From: Evansella sp. LMS18
Lineage (GTDB): Bacteria; Bacillota; Bacilli; Bacillales; Salisediminibacteriaceae
Direction: 5' to 3'
Assembly (NCBI RefSeq): GCF_024362785.1
Contig: NZ_CP093301.1
Coordinates: 1,612,001 to 1,676,000, forward strand
Length of the DNA stretch: 64,000 bases
Every line of letters starts with the position of its first letter. Within the stretch, counting starts at the first letter, position 1. The notes under the pieces are model-generated. The model did no database searches, was not told the origin of the DNA, and saw only the letters and a list, made by a program, of their open reading frames with translations. The translations under genes were made by a program, and so were the position numbers. Shown here one piece after another: positions 36,113 to 46,249 of the stretch.

Positions 36113-36565
36113 CTAAAAAATAAAGTAATAAGCAGTCATGATTGCGAAGGTTATTCCGCTGAGCACCATGGTTGCTGTAACGGTAATAAGCACGCCCTGC
36201 TTCTGAAACGAGTTGGCAATCAGCCCGGGGACAATTACCCCGATCCCCCGGAGTTCGTAAATTTCAAAGGGCATAATTGGATAAAAGTAATCAAAGGCAA
36301 GTTTTAAAACAACCCCGGTAAGGAGCATCGCCGCGAACTTCCGCCGTCCATAAAGAATCGTAAACCGTGTGAGCACATGGATGACGAGCAGGTATATAAG
36401 ACAGCTGATGAAGAAGATGGACATGATGAAAAACGGCTGGTCAAAGATGAGCGCGAGGTATCCGGGAACGATGATTCCTCCTGGCAGCACTCCGGCTTTT
36501 TCCGCGTAAAGCAGGCTTATGACAATTCCCAGAACTAGTGTTATGTATAAATCTGAACCGAACAT
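36113..36565 (-). CDS. pgsC: Poly-gamma-glutamate synthesis membrane protein PgsC (CapC)
   Basis: The small integral membrane protein has 150 residues and four to five hydrophobic helices. It opens FGSDLYITLVLGIVISLLYAE and contains GVLPGGIIVPGYLAL and GIGVIVPGLIAN, the conserved PGG/VPG blocks of CapC/PgsC. It forms the membrane synthetase complex with the ligase PgsB. ATG at 36565 follows AAAGGAGG. It is separated from pgsB by 540 bp and from pgsA by 186 bp of repeat-rich DNA, which is unusual because pgsBCA genes are normally nearly contiguous. Confidence 0.92.
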   Translation of the reverse strand: MFGSDLYITLVLGIVISLLYAEKAGVLPGGIIVPGYLALIFDQPFFIMSIFFISCLIYLLVIHVLTRFTILYGRRKFAAMLLTGVVLKLAFDYFYPIMPFEIYELRGIGVIVPGLIANSFQKQGVLITVTATMVLSGITFAIMTAYYFIF

Positions 36566-36581
36566 TAAACTGGATTCCTCC

Positions 36582-36640
36582 TTTACAGCGGCTGCGAAGC
36601 GTCACTCAGTAATTCAGCAAAGCAGTTGGTTAAATTTTTA
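36582..36640. repeat. Copy of the palindromic intergenic element (partial)
   Basis: GGCTGCGAAGCG is followed by AATTCAGCAAAGCAGTTGGTTAAA. This is the right half of the element that elsewhere reads GCTTCGAAGC...AATTAAGCAAAG...GTTAGTTAATAA. It lies 28 bp before a family-B array. Confidence 0.6.
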
Positions 36641-36667
36641 TTTGGGTGGCGGGTCGATAATCATTTT

Positions 36668-36787
36668 AAGTTGTGCGTTTCGCATGGGAAGTTGTGCGAA
36701 TGACACTCCGGGTTTGGCGTATCACATGGGAAGTTGCGCGTATACCACTCTGAGTTGTGCGCATACCATGGGAAGTTATGCGAACCG
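36668..36787 (+). repeat. Family-B 21-bp repeat array (6 monomers)
   Basis: Copies of AAGTTGTGCG start at 36668, 36689, 36710, 36731, 36752 and 36773, each exactly 21 bp apart, with variable linkers. The array lies in the pgsB-pgsC gap. Confidence 0.85.
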
Positions 36788-36839
36788 AATCCCATTCCTA
36801 TTACGTAACAAATTATTATTGAACATAGATCCGGCTTTA

Positions 36840-36897
36840 TTGCATGTCGAGGCTTCGAAGCTCTCCTGACAATTAAGCAAAGAAGTTAGTTAATAAT
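36840..36897. repeat. Copy of the palindromic intergenic element
   Basis: GAGGCTTCGAAGCTC is followed by CAATTAAGCAAAGAAGTTAGTTAATAAT in two steps. The last part is the reverse complement of the left end seen in the 31-kb units (TTAACTAACTTCTTTGC). Confidence 0.75.
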
Positions 36898-36903
36898 TAT
36901 TTT

Positions 36904-37022
36904 AAGTTGTGCGAAGTACCCATCGAGTTGTGCGTATTGCACCTCAACCTGTGCATACCCTAACCAAACTCGTGCGAACACCACTCGATTCTGTGCACAA
37001 GGTACTCAATTTCATGCATACA
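36904..37022 (+). repeat. Family-B 21-bp repeat array (6 monomers), second in the gap
   Basis: Monomers start at 36904, 36925, 36946, 36967, 36988 and 37009, all 21 bp apart. The GTGC core is kept while the left half of later monomers decays. Confidence 0.85.
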
Positions 37023-37104
37023 ACAAATTAATTAACCTGTATCTCTCACTAGTATTACTAAAATCCAGGTTTTTAAAATAAAATTCATAAATTAGAAGTA
37101 TATT

Positions 37105-38268
37105 TCACTGTTTTTCAAAGTGCTCGAGTACTTCTTCGGCTGCTCCATGGATGTTGCCGATACCTATCATTACATTACCGTTCACATGATTCCGCAGTAC
37201 TCCTGCAACCTCAGCTGGCCGGACTCCCTCAAGATTTTCCAGCCGTTCCGCTTCAATTTTTCCCGCCTCAAAAGCTTCCACAATCGGGCTCGTAACCTCC
37301 CCTATCAAAACAAGGGTGCCGATTCCCATTTTCGGCAGTACGTCTCTTGCAAACTGTTCGGTCCGGTCCACCCTATCCTCCCGGCAGTTCATGATAACGA
37401 TCGGATGTTCCGCCGGATAGCCGAGCATCTGCACCCGCTCCCAGATCGCCAGCGTGGAATGGGCGTCATTCGCTGCAAAGGCATTCACAAATGGTGATTC
37501 TTTTCCGGCCTCATTTTTCACAGGAGTAATCCTCAATGCCCCTGGATCCGGATGGGCGTTCAGCATCCCTTGCAGAGCGGTGGCTTCATCGATACCCATG
37601 GCATCGGCAACCGCAAGGGCAAGGGAGGCGTTTTCCGGAAAAATAATGTAGGAAAACTCCCGCAAATAGTCTTCGGAAATCCGGCTGTTGTCAGCGATGA
37701 TCACTTCCGTGTTTCGCTGTCCGGCAATTTCCCTGTAATAATCCACGTAGTCGGAGTTGTTCAAAATCAGGTGGCCGTTGTAAGGAATCGTGGGCACGAA
37801 GGCGGCAGCCACATCATCGAGTGTGGGGCCGAGCATGTCCATATGGTCCTCGAGCACATTTACGATGACGCCGATGTTCGCCTGGAGAAGCAGCTCCTGA
37901 AAAATCACCTGATAATCTGGATTCACTGCCATACATTCGCTCACTAGCGCTTCCGCCTTTATGTTGGCCGTTTCTCTTACAATCCGCTTCTGTTCCTTAA
38001 TGTTAGGGCCTTCCGGATCACGGAGAATGGGCTTTTCCTCAGGGCTGTCCCAGTAAATCATCCGTGCCTGTGTACCCGTCGTCTTCCCGACAGTCCGGTA
38101 ACCGGCCTCTTTGACAATGCCGGTGACAAGGCGGGTAACCGTGGATTTTCCGCGAACGCCGTTTATATTAATCCGGATTGGAATTTTTTCAACATTTCTC
38201 TGATGCCAGCGTCTCTCAAGGAACCCTGCCAGGAAGAGAAAGACAGCTGCGATTGGAATTAAGGTCAT
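37105..38268 (-). CDS. pgsB: Poly-gamma-glutamate synthase PgsB (CapB)
   Basis: ATP-dependent amide ligase of 387 residues that joins glutamate through the gamma-carboxyl group. It has an N-terminal membrane anchor (3-18), the Mur-ligase-like P-loop NGVRGKST at 36-43, the strongly conserved SECMAVNPDYQ and the block NVLEDHMDMLGPT. It is the first gene of the pgs operon (pgsB-pgsC-pgsA-GGT-orf). ATG follows GGAGGAAACGG. The polymer may form a capsule or an osmoprotective layer, a common trait in alkali- and salt-adapted bacilli. Confidence 0.95.
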   Translation of the reverse strand: MTLIPIAAVFLFLAGFLERRWHQRNVEKIPIRININGVRGKSTVTRLVTGIVKEAGYRTVGKTTGTQARMIYWDSPEEKPILRDPEGPNIKEQKRIVRETANIKAEALVSECMAVNPDYQVIFQELLLQANIGVIVNVLEDHMDMLGPTLDDVAAAFVPTIPYNGHLILNNSDYVDYYREIAGQRNTEVIIADNSRISEDYLREFSYIIFPENASLALAVADAMGIDEATALQGMLNAHPDPGALRITPVKNEAGKESPFVNAFAANDAHSTLAIWERVQMLGYPAEHPIVIMNCREDRVDRTEQFARDVLPKMGIGTLVLIGEVTSPIVEAFEAGKIEAERLENLEGVRPAEVAGVLRNHVNGNVMIGIGNIHGAAEEVLEHFEKQ

Positions 38269-38493
38269 CCGTTTCCTCCATTAGATATGTGTTATGTATT
38301 GCTGGGCGGCGTTCGGGAGTGGACGTTGAGTTTCAATGCTATAAGTTCAAATAATAGTATGAGTGCCAGGCACTATTTCAACATCGAGAACCACTGTTGA
38401 AGGGAAAAATCCACATTGCCGCCAGTTTTTAATTAAAAGCCTTCCCAGAATAGGAGCAGTACATTCATTTAAGTCAGGGGAAAAATAAATTGT

Positions 38494-38793
38494 TTCGTGG
38501 ATAGGAATGTGGATTTCGTTGATTGAACAATGTTTTTCGTTGATTGAGCAGTCATTTTCGTTGATTGAATTCCTGTTCGTTGATTGGATCCTCGATTTCG
38601 TTGATTGAACACTGTTTTTCGTTGATTGACCAGTCATTTTCGTTGATTGAAATCAAGTTCGATGATAGAAACCTCAATTTCGTTGATTGAACATCGTTTT
38701 TCGTTGATTGAGCAGTCATTTTCGTTGATTGAAATCAAGTTCGTTAATTGACCACCCGATTTCGACGATAGAGAAGCTATTTTCGTTGATTAA
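38494..38793 (+). repeat. Family-D repeat array with 21/21/21/19 higher-order period (15 monomers)
   Basis: TTCGTTGATTGA-like monomers start at 38494, 38515, 38536, 38557, 38576, 38597, 38618, 38639, 38658, 38679, 38700, 38721, 38740, 38761 and 38782. Steps are 21,21,21,19 repeated, so every fourth monomer is 2 bp short and the super-period is 82 bp (38557, 38639, 38721). Linkers recur in step with the super-period (for example GAGCAGTCATT at two positions). A GTGCCAGGCAC palindrome lies upstream at 38362-38374. Confidence 0.9.
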
Positions 38794-39342
38794 AAATCTG
38801 GTGGGGTTATCTCCCCACAGAATTTGTAAATTAACCACCCGATTCCGCTAACCAACCATCTTATTTAATCAATATAAATCCAGCTCTTAATTAACCGTTT
38901 TATCTCCCTACATTTTAAAGAGGTTTTTGTCAAAGTATGTTTTTCCTATTATCCCTCTGTTTTTCTGCTAATTTTCGTCACAAATTTCAAGACGTTAGTC
39001 CTAAAATGTTACAAAAACATTTCAAATTTTACACAGAGATTAGAAATAGGTTTCTGTTCCTTGAAACCTATTGAGAAGCAGGCGAGCTGACTGTAAAGTA
39101 TAGTTGTCTCAGGAAAGTGAGTCGGGAGTTATTTATAAAGAGAAGGTTTTACAAGATTTCAAGATTAAACGCAGCACATAATTTCACCAGAACAAATACA
39201 TACAAACAATATTTCAGCAATATATCCACTTACTACTATATTATTCGACAAAATATAAAATTACAGAAACAGACGAACCTTTTTTCAACTACTTTAGAGA
39301 AAAAAATCAAAGAGATTTTAAAAAGGGAGAGGTATTTTTAAC
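38794..39342 (+). promoter_or_regulatory. Leader and promoter region of the first NlpC/P60 gene
   Basis: No gene is supported in these 549 bp. The part from about 39005 resembles the region before the paralogue at 40945. Both contain TGTTACA...CATTTC/GTTTC...TTTTACA, then CAGGC...GTAAAGTATAGTT followed by a GAAAGTG. The shared GTAAAGTATAGTT probably covers the -10 box. The ribosome binding site is GGGAGAGG before 39343. Confidence 0.5.
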
Positions 39343-40356
39343 ATGAAAAAGATGGTTATGAGTTTAGTTTTAGCGGGGACGTTATTTGCAGCACCAACAT
39401 TGGCAGACGCGGCATTAGGAGATCAGACATTGCGCCAGGGCATGAGCCACAATGACGTTGTGGAATTACAGGACGCACTTAAAGACACTGGCCACTTCAG
39501 AACCAGCGTTAATTCAACAGGATTTTTCGGAACAATTACTGTTCAGGCTGTTCGTGATTTCCAAAGAGCTAATGGTCTTACAGTTGACGGAATCGTTGGG
39601 CCACAAACATTCAGAGCACTTGGAGTGAACGGTGGATCTTCTTCAAGTTCATCATCTTCATCCAGCTCTGCAAGCAGCAGCTCTTCTTCATCATCAGTTT
39701 CAATCAATTTTTCACGCACATTGAGACAGGGTGTACGAGGAAATGACGTTGTAGCATTGCAAGATGCATTAAAGCAGACTGGCCACTTCAGAAGCAGTGT
39801 TAATTCAACTGGCTTCTACGGAACAATCACTGTTCAGGCTGTTCGTGATTTCCAGAGAGATAACGGTCTTACAGTTGACGGAATCGCTGGGCCACAAACA
39901 TTCGGCGCTTTAAACGGTTCTAGCTCTTCATCTGCAACTCAGACAAGCACTCGTACAACTCAGACAGCTTCGGCTTCAACATCAAGCTCAACTTCCGGAC
40001 AAGTTTCAAGCATCCTTTCTACTGCAAGAAGCCTAATCGGAACACCATATACTTGGGGCGGTTCTACTCCACGCGCATTTGACTGCAGTGGTTTCGTACA
40101 GTACTCATTCGCTCAGCACGGCGTGTCCCTTCCAAGGACTTCTTCACAAATGTGGAGCGCAACTACGCGTGTATCTAACCCGCAAGCTGGAGATCTCGTA
40201 TTCTTCAACACTTCCGGAAGCGGCGTTTCTCACGTAGGTATCTACATTGGAAACAACCAGTTCATCCACTCTGGTGCTTCTACTGGAGTAACAATCGCGA
40301 GCATGAGCAACTCTTACTGGGCTCCTCGTTACCTAGGCGCTGGCCGAGTAAACTAA
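39343..40356 (+). CDS. Secreted NlpC/P60 endopeptidase with two peptidoglycan-binding domains
   Basis: Wall hydrolase of 337 residues. Signal peptide (about 1-24, ending ADA), two PG_binding_1 domains (about 28-82 and 125-180, each with LRQG...GNDVVxLQDAL and DGIxGPQTF) separated by Ser-rich linkers, then an NlpC/P60 domain (about 220-337). The domain has the catalytic Cys in FDCSGFVQY and His residues in SHVGIYIG and FIHSG. It would cleave D-glutamyl-meso-diaminopimelate links in peptide stems, as LytE/LytF/CwlS do. It is one of four paralogues in this window; the next gene is a tandem duplicate. Confidence 0.92.
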   Translation: MKKMVMSLVLAGTLFAAPTLADAALGDQTLRQGMSHNDVVELQDALKDTGHFRTSVNSTGFFGTITVQAVRDFQRANGLTVDGIVGPQTFRALGVNGGSSSSSSSSSSSASSSSSSSSVSINFSRTLRQGVRGNDVVALQDALKQTGHFRSSVNSTGFYGTITVQAVRDFQRDNGLTVDGIAGPQTFGALNGSSSSSATQTSTRTTQTASASTSSSTSGQVSSILSTARSLIGTPYTWGGSTPRAFDCSGFVQYSFAQHGVSLPRTSSQMWSATTRVSNPQAGDLVFFNTSGSGVSHVGIYIGNNQFIHSGASTGVTIASMSNSYWAPRYLGAGRVN

Positions 40357-40441
40357 TTGAATGCAAGAATGAGATAATAGTAGATTACCCGCTCTGTGGA
40401 AATCTGAAACCTTATTTCAGGAAAATGAATAAACTTATACC

Positions 40442-40476
40442 AACCGCTGCCTGCAGGTCAGGCGGCGGTTTTTTAA
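40442..40476 (+). terminator. Intrinsic terminator after first NlpC/P60 gene
   Basis: AACCGCTGCCTG pairs with CAGGCGGCGGTT, followed by a U-run. The same hairpin follows the duplicate gene at 42.07 kb. Confidence 0.9.
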
Positions 40477-40944
40477 TGCCTCTTTTTCGTTTCTGCTGGA
40501 AAAATGAAATGTTCACGAGACGTATTAAGACAGCATTTACTGTTTTGGGCTTGCGGTAAAGCATGAAAAACCATTTTTTATAGCCTGGTACTATGTTTTT
40601 TCGCCAAAAAATGGTTTTATTCCCCTTAATTGTTACAGGAATGTTTCAATTTTTACAAATCTATTAGAGTTTGTTGTCTGTTTATCACTTTCTATTGTTA
40701 AGCGGGAGAACAGGCAGTAAAGTATAGTTATCGCAAGAAAGTGTTTCCAGGGAGATTAAAGTAATAAATGTAACAGGCTTACTTTCATAAAAAAGAAAGA
40801 ACCGTCACACTTATGAAATATCCAGCCCATTAATTGACAATTACTAAAACAATATCTACTAAAATAACAGACAAGCCTATTTTTATATTACTTTAGTACG
40901 CCATGAGAAAGAATATAAACAAACAGGGGAGAGGTATTTAACTT
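40477..40944 (+). promoter_or_regulatory. Leader region of the duplicated NlpC/P60 gene
   Basis: There is no gene here. An inverted repeat (40567-40579 with 40606-40618, 13 bp, 26-nt loop) is present. From about 40630 the sequence parallels the leader of the first copy (TGTTACAGG...GTTTC...TTTTACA, AGGCAGTAAAGTATAGTT, GAAAGTG), so promoter and leader were duplicated with the gene. Confidence 0.5.
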
Positions 40945-41982
40945 ATGAAAAAGATGGTTATGAGTTTAGTTTTAGCGGGGACGTTATTCGCAGCACCAAG
41001 TTTGGCAGACGCAGCTTTAGGAGATCAGACTTTACGCCAGGGCATGAACCACAGTGACGTAGTTGAATTGCAGGACGCGTTAAAGAGCAGCGGACATTTC
41101 AGCAGCAGTGTTAACTCCACAGGATTTTTCGGATCAATCACTGTAAGTGCTGTACGTGATTTCCAGAGAGCAAACGGACTTACAGTTGATGGAATTGTTG
41201 GACCACAGACTTTCCGCGCACTCGGAGCTAATGGCGGATCTTCCAGTTCTTCATCTTCATCATCAAGTTCCAGCTCTGCAAGCAGCAGCTCTTCTTCATC
41301 AGCAGCTACTTCTGCAAACTTCTCACGCACGTTGAGACAAGGTTCAAGCGGAAATGATGTAAGAGCGCTTCAGGACGCATTAAAGTCGACTGGACATTTC
41401 AGCAGCAGTGTTAACTCTACTGGATTCTACGGCTCTGTTACAGTTGCGGCTGTACGTGACTTCCAGCGTTCTAACGGACTTTCTGTTGACGGAGTTGCAG
41501 GACCACAAACGTTCGGCGCGTTAGGCGGTTCTTCAAGTTCCAGCTCAAGTTCAAGTGCTTCTTCTTCTCAGACAAGCACTCGTACAACTCAGACAGCATC
41601 TGCTTCAACAAGCTCAGCATCCGGACAGCTTTCCAGCGTTATCTCAACAGCCAGAAGCTTAACTGGTTCACCATATGTATGGGGCGGGACTACTCCACGC
41701 GGATTTGACTGCAGTGGCTTCATCCAGTACGCATTCGCTCAAAACGGAATCTCAGTTCCTAGAACTACTTCCCAGATGTGGTCTGCGACGACTCGCGTAT
41801 CCAACCCACAGCCTGGCGATCTAGTATTCTTTAACACTTCCGGAAGCGGCGTTTCCCATGCTGGTATCTACCTTGGCAACAACCAGTTCATCCACTCCGG
41901 ATCTTCTACTGGTGTAGCAGTAGCAAGCATGAACAGCTCATACTGGGGACCACGCTACCTTGGCGCTGGCCGTGTACGCTAA
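40945..41982 (+). CDS. Secreted NlpC/P60 endopeptidase, tandem paralogue
   Basis: 345 residues with the same layout as the preceding gene: signal peptide, two PG_binding_1 domains with Ser-rich linkers, and NlpC/P60 domain with FDCSGFIQY, SHAGIYLG and FIHSG. The first 40-odd nucleotides of the coding region are identical to the first copy and later parts differ mainly at third codon positions. Promoter region and terminator are also shared. This points to a local duplication of about 1.6 kb. Separate upkeep of two copies suggests dosage or different regulation. Confidence 0.92.
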   Translation: MKKMVMSLVLAGTLFAAPSLADAALGDQTLRQGMNHSDVVELQDALKSSGHFSSSVNSTGFFGSITVSAVRDFQRANGLTVDGIVGPQTFRALGANGGSSSSSSSSSSSSSASSSSSSSAATSANFSRTLRQGSSGNDVRALQDALKSTGHFSSSVNSTGFYGSVTVAAVRDFQRSNGLSVDGVAGPQTFGALGGSSSSSSSSSASSSQTSTRTTQTASASTSSASGQLSSVISTARSLTGSPYVWGGTTPRGFDCSGFIQYAFAQNGISVPRTTSQMWSATTRVSNPQPGDLVFFNTSGSGVSHAGIYLGNNQFIHSGSSTGVAVASMNSSYWGPRYLGAGRVR

Positions 41983-42065
41983 TCAATAGACTTATATAAC
42001 GGAAGATTACCCGGTTAACCGGAAATATAAACCATTTTCTTGAAAAAATTAATTACACTCATCCC

Positions 42066-42098
42066 AACCGCTGCCTGCAGGACAGGCGGCGGTTTTTA
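42066..42098 (+). terminator. Intrinsic terminator after second NlpC/P60 gene
   Basis: AACCGCTGCCTG and CAGGCGGCGGTT form the stem, followed by TTTTT. It is nearly identical to the terminator at 40.44 kb. Confidence 0.9.
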
Positions 42099-42121
42099 TT
42101 ATGTTACTTTATAAAGTTGAG

Positions 42122-42324
42122 GATATGCACAAGTTTGGGGGTTATTCGCACAAGTGGACGCGTGGTTCGCGCGACTTTGGGGGTTGTGTGCACAATTGGA
42201 GGAGTGATGCGCATAACTGAGAGTAACTCTCACTAATAGAAGGGGCGTTCGCGCAACTTTGAAGACTGTTTGCACATTTTGAGGTGTGGTTCGCACCACT
42301 ACGGGGGCCGTTCGCACAACTTAT
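42122..42324 (-). repeat. Family-B repeat array (10 monomers)
   Basis: Core GCAC/GCGC positions are 42127, 42148, 42169, 42190, 42211, 42230, 42251, 42272, 42293 and 42314. The steps are 21 bp except one of 19. On the minus strand the monomer reads AAGTTGTGCGAA. Confidence 0.85.
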
Positions 42325-42344
42325 AAGAATTCTAATCCGTCGTT

Positions 42345-42440
42345 AATAATGATTTACCTAACTTCCTTGCTGGATTGCACGCTAAGCTTCGGAGCAGCAC
42401 ATACAATTAAGCGAGGTTTTAATTAATATGAGGTTTTTAC
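42345..42440. repeat. Copy of the palindromic intergenic element
   Basis: Order: TTTACCTAACTTCCTTGCTG, then GCTAAGCTTCGGAGC, then CAATTAAGCGAGG and TTAATTAATATGAGG. It sits between a family-B and a family-A array. Confidence 0.7.
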
Positions 42441-42466
42441 AAGGTGATTGGTTGCTGGCCAATTAA

Positions 42467-42562
42467 TTATCGCGCTGAACCAGGTAGTTATCGCGCCCTC
42501 CTATATACTTATCGCGCCGAACTAACTTGTTATCACGCCGAACTCGATGCTTATCGCGCCAA
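42467..42562. repeat. Family-A repeat array (5 monomers)
   Basis: TTATCGCGCC-type cores at 42467, 42488, 42509, 42530 and 42551, exactly 21 bp apart. Confidence 0.85.
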
Positions 42563-42582
42563 ACCTCCCGCTCCATAAATAA

Positions 42583-42607
42583 AAAACCCCGCCTGGGGCG
42601 AGGTTCC
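42583..42607 (-). terminator. Intrinsic terminator after the small zinc-binding protein gene
   Basis: On the minus strand ACCTCGCC pairs with GGCGGGGT, followed by UUUUUU. Confidence 0.8.
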
Positions 42608-42617
42608 ACCTTCTCTA

Positions 42618-42785
42618 TTAATAATAAAGCACATTCACTTTATTGCATTTCAAACATTTCTCCATGAAGTTATTGCCTTCGAAGTGATGATCACAGTGTT
42701 CCTGGGTTTCCTGCAGCTGTTTTTTCAAAAAATCCAGCCGGTTTTCCAGCTCTCTGATTTCCGCTTCAATATGCTGTCCTTTCAT
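42618..42785 (-). CDS. Small coiled-coil/zinc-binding protein of unknown function
   Basis: 55 residues. The first half is a charged amphipathic helix (EAEIRELENRLDFLKKQLQ), likely a coiled coil. The second half carries a Cys-His set: HCDHHF followed by KCLKCNKVN, which could bind one zinc ion. The ATG at 42785 has GGGAGG at good spacing and a clean terminator follows the gene, so it is probably real. I do not recognise the family. It sits between two family-A repeat arrays, upstream and downstream. Confidence 0.65.
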   Translation of the reverse strand: MKGQHIEAEIRELENRLDFLKKQLQETQEHCDHHFEGNNFMEKCLKCNKVNVLYY

Positions 42786-42806
42786 GAAAATACCTCCCAT
42801 GAACAG

Positions 42807-42923
42807 TTTTCGCGCGTAACTATAAAGTCATCACGCGGTTATGGACTGTTATCGCGCCGAACTCCCTGCTTATCACGCCAAACTGATACATTATCGCGCC
42901 GCCCCATCTACTTATCACGCCAA
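42807..42923. repeat. Family-A repeat array (6 monomers)
   Basis: Monomer starts at 42807, 42828, 42849, 42870, 42891 and 42912, exactly 21 bp apart, ending 8 bp before the thiC stop codon. Confidence 0.85.
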
Positions 42924-42930
42924 AACACTA

Positions 42931-44727
<1,797 letters not shown>

Positions 44728-44819
44728 TTATTGTTGGTAGGACGAGACCTGGAAGCAGACTGGGGATGGGGAATGCAGAGGAATAGAGATATCCTTGTGA
44801 AAAATAAAGTGTGAATACA

Positions 44820-44858
44820 GAAAAGCCGGGTCCATAGAAAAGGATGGACCCGGCTTTA
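44820..44858 (-). terminator. Riboswitch expression-platform terminator
   Basis: A 14-bp stem (AAAGCCGGGTCCAT with ATGGACCCGGCTTT) is followed by a short U-run on the minus strand. It lies between the TPP aptamer and the thiC start, as expected for transcription attenuation. Confidence 0.85.
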
Positions 44859-44892
44859 TATGCGGATAATCGTGTATGTAATGACTGCCGAT

Positions 44893-44993
44893 GTTTAACT
44901 TCCCCACGCTGGTATGATCCAGATCAGGTCCAAAGAGTCAAGAAACTTATCGCGTTTCTTTCTCAGCCCGCGCTCACGGGCACCCCTAGTTAT
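44893..44993 (-). ncRNA. TPP riboswitch (THI element)
   Basis: The minus strand contains the diagnostic aptamer parts in order: ACTAGGGGTGCCC, GGGCTGAGAAA, GACCTGATCTGGATCATACC and CAGCGTGGGGAAG. It senses thiamine pyrophosphate and controls thiC. Confidence 0.97.
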
Positions 44994-45012
44994 AACTATT
45001 CAGTTGCTTATT

Positions 45013-45040
45013 AGTATACCGGACTGGAGGATAATGTAAA
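45013..45040 (-). promoter_or_regulatory. Sigma-A-type promoter of thiC
   Basis: TTTACA, 16-bp spacer, TATACT, on the minus strand, 20 bp before the TPP aptamer. Confidence 0.75.
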
Positions 45041-45374
45041 GTGTTTTCTGTAAATTTAATTTTTTATTCCCCTGGTCATTTCCTGATTTCACTCTCTAAC
45101 CGGCCGGAAATCCTTTTTTTGCAGGAAATATATTTTGACGATTCGCTATCCACTTCCCATAGTGGTGCTCTATTCTCGGGTATGCTCTTCTTTGCTGTCG
45201 ATTTCCTCTCTTATACTCGAATATGCGCACTACTCTGCAGTAATTGGACTTTGAAACACGAATGCTGCCTTTTGCATTAAAGCAGTTGCACTTAATCATC
45301 AAACTCCGGCACTTTTCCCGGGAAATTATTCAGGAAATGCGAATTGTGCCATCGAAATAAGTAAAAAAACTATA
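45041..45374. other. Gap with no recognised gene
   Basis: These 334 bp upstream of the thiC promoter contain only weak, short reading frames on both strands and no repeat array. Nothing specific is recognised. Confidence 0.5.
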
Positions 45375-45462
45375 TTAATTAATTTCATTTCTTAATAGTG
45401 CTGAGATGCTTCGAAGCTTTGCAAACGAATAAGCAAGGATATTGGGCAATTAATAAGTTGTT
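45375..45462. repeat. Copy of the palindromic intergenic element
   Basis: ATTAATTAATTTCATTTC, then GAGATGCTTCGAAGCTTTGC, then GAATAAGCAAGG and CAATTAATAAG. It precedes the family-B array by 27 bp. Confidence 0.7.
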
Positions 45463-45483
45463 TTTCCAAATTAGAATAGTTTT

Positions 45484-45662
45484 AAGTTGTGCGAATCAGC
45501 TCCGGAGTTGTGCAAACGACCCTTGAAATCGTGCGTTTCCCCCTCTGACTTGTGCGATTGATTCCTACCTGTGCGTATCCCCCCTTAAGTTGTGCAAACC
45601 ACTCTGGAAGTTGTGCGAACGCCCCTCCAAGTTGTGCGAACCCCCAAAAAAAATGTGCACTC
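45484..45662 (+). repeat. Family-B repeat array (9 monomers)
   Basis: GTGC cores at 45489, 45510, 45531, 45552, 45571, 45592, 45613, 45634 and 45655. Steps are 21 bp except one of 19. The plus strand reads AAGTTGTGCGAA in the best copies. Confidence 0.85.
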
Positions 45663-45735
45663 CACCTCCCACCTCCTACTTTTAAGTTAACAACTAACCG
45701 GGTAAAGATGATAAATAAATAAACGAGGTGATTAA

Positions 45736-46248
45736 ATGCAGAAAACAACCTCAGCTGAGATTAATTTACATAATGATTTGAACAAAAAGCTCGCATATTC
45801 AAAACGAAACTTATGGAGCGGCCTCCTCTTTGGCATTGGCACGATGGCTTTTGTCGACGAAGTAATCTTTCATTTTTTGTTGCAGTGGCATCATTTTTAC
45901 GATCTTTCTACAACGGCTGTTGGGATTTTCAGTGATGGACTGCTTATGTCTTTTGCCTGGTTTGCTGCGATTGGCTCCCTCTTTATGTTTGCTGACCTTC
46001 GGCGGAGAAATGCTTTATGGGTGAAAAAATGGGTGGGTGCTGTATTTTTAGGGGCAGGTATCTTCCAGCTTTTTGATGGTATCGTTAATCACAAAATCCT
46101 CCGTGTGCATCAAATTCGCTACAACGTGGATAATATTCTCATATATGATATCGCCTGGAATGCCAGCGCTATCGTTCTCTTAATAATCGGCTTTGTTCTG
46201 CTTAAGCAGACAAGGAAAGCATCTAGCAAAATGAAAGAAGGTAGTTAA
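45736..46248 (+). CDS. DUF2243 family membrane protein
   Basis: The 170-residue protein has four predicted membrane helices. WSGLLFGIGTMAFVDEVIFHFLLQWHHFYD, here cited in parts (GIGTMAFVDEVIFH, LLQWHHFYD), is the DUF2243 signature, and DGIVNHKILRVHQIR follows in the third helix. The conserved His residues may bind a metal or haem. ATG follows ACGAGG. It lies 1 nt before the ctaG-like gene, so the two are one operon, perhaps in copper handling for a terminal oxidase. The biochemical role is not known. Confidence 0.85.
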   Translation: MQKTTSAEINLHNDLNKKLAYSKRNLWSGLLFGIGTMAFVDEVIFHFLLQWHHFYDLSTTAVGIFSDGLLMSFAWFAAIGSLFMFADLRRRNALWVKKWVGAVFLGAGIFQLFDGIVNHKILRVHQIRYNVDNILIYDIAWNASAIVLLIIGFVLLKQTRKASSKMKEGS

Positions 46249-46249
46249 G

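Noticed and set aside
39117..39341. 74-codon frame in the leader of the first NlpC/P60 gene
   Set aside because: No ribosome binding site, no family resemblance, and the region carries the conserved promoter/leader motifs shared with the duplicate gene.
42099..42317. 72-codon Thr/Val/Ala-rich frame on the minus strand
   Set aside because: It lies entirely within a family-B array; its repeat pattern is explained by the 21-bp period.
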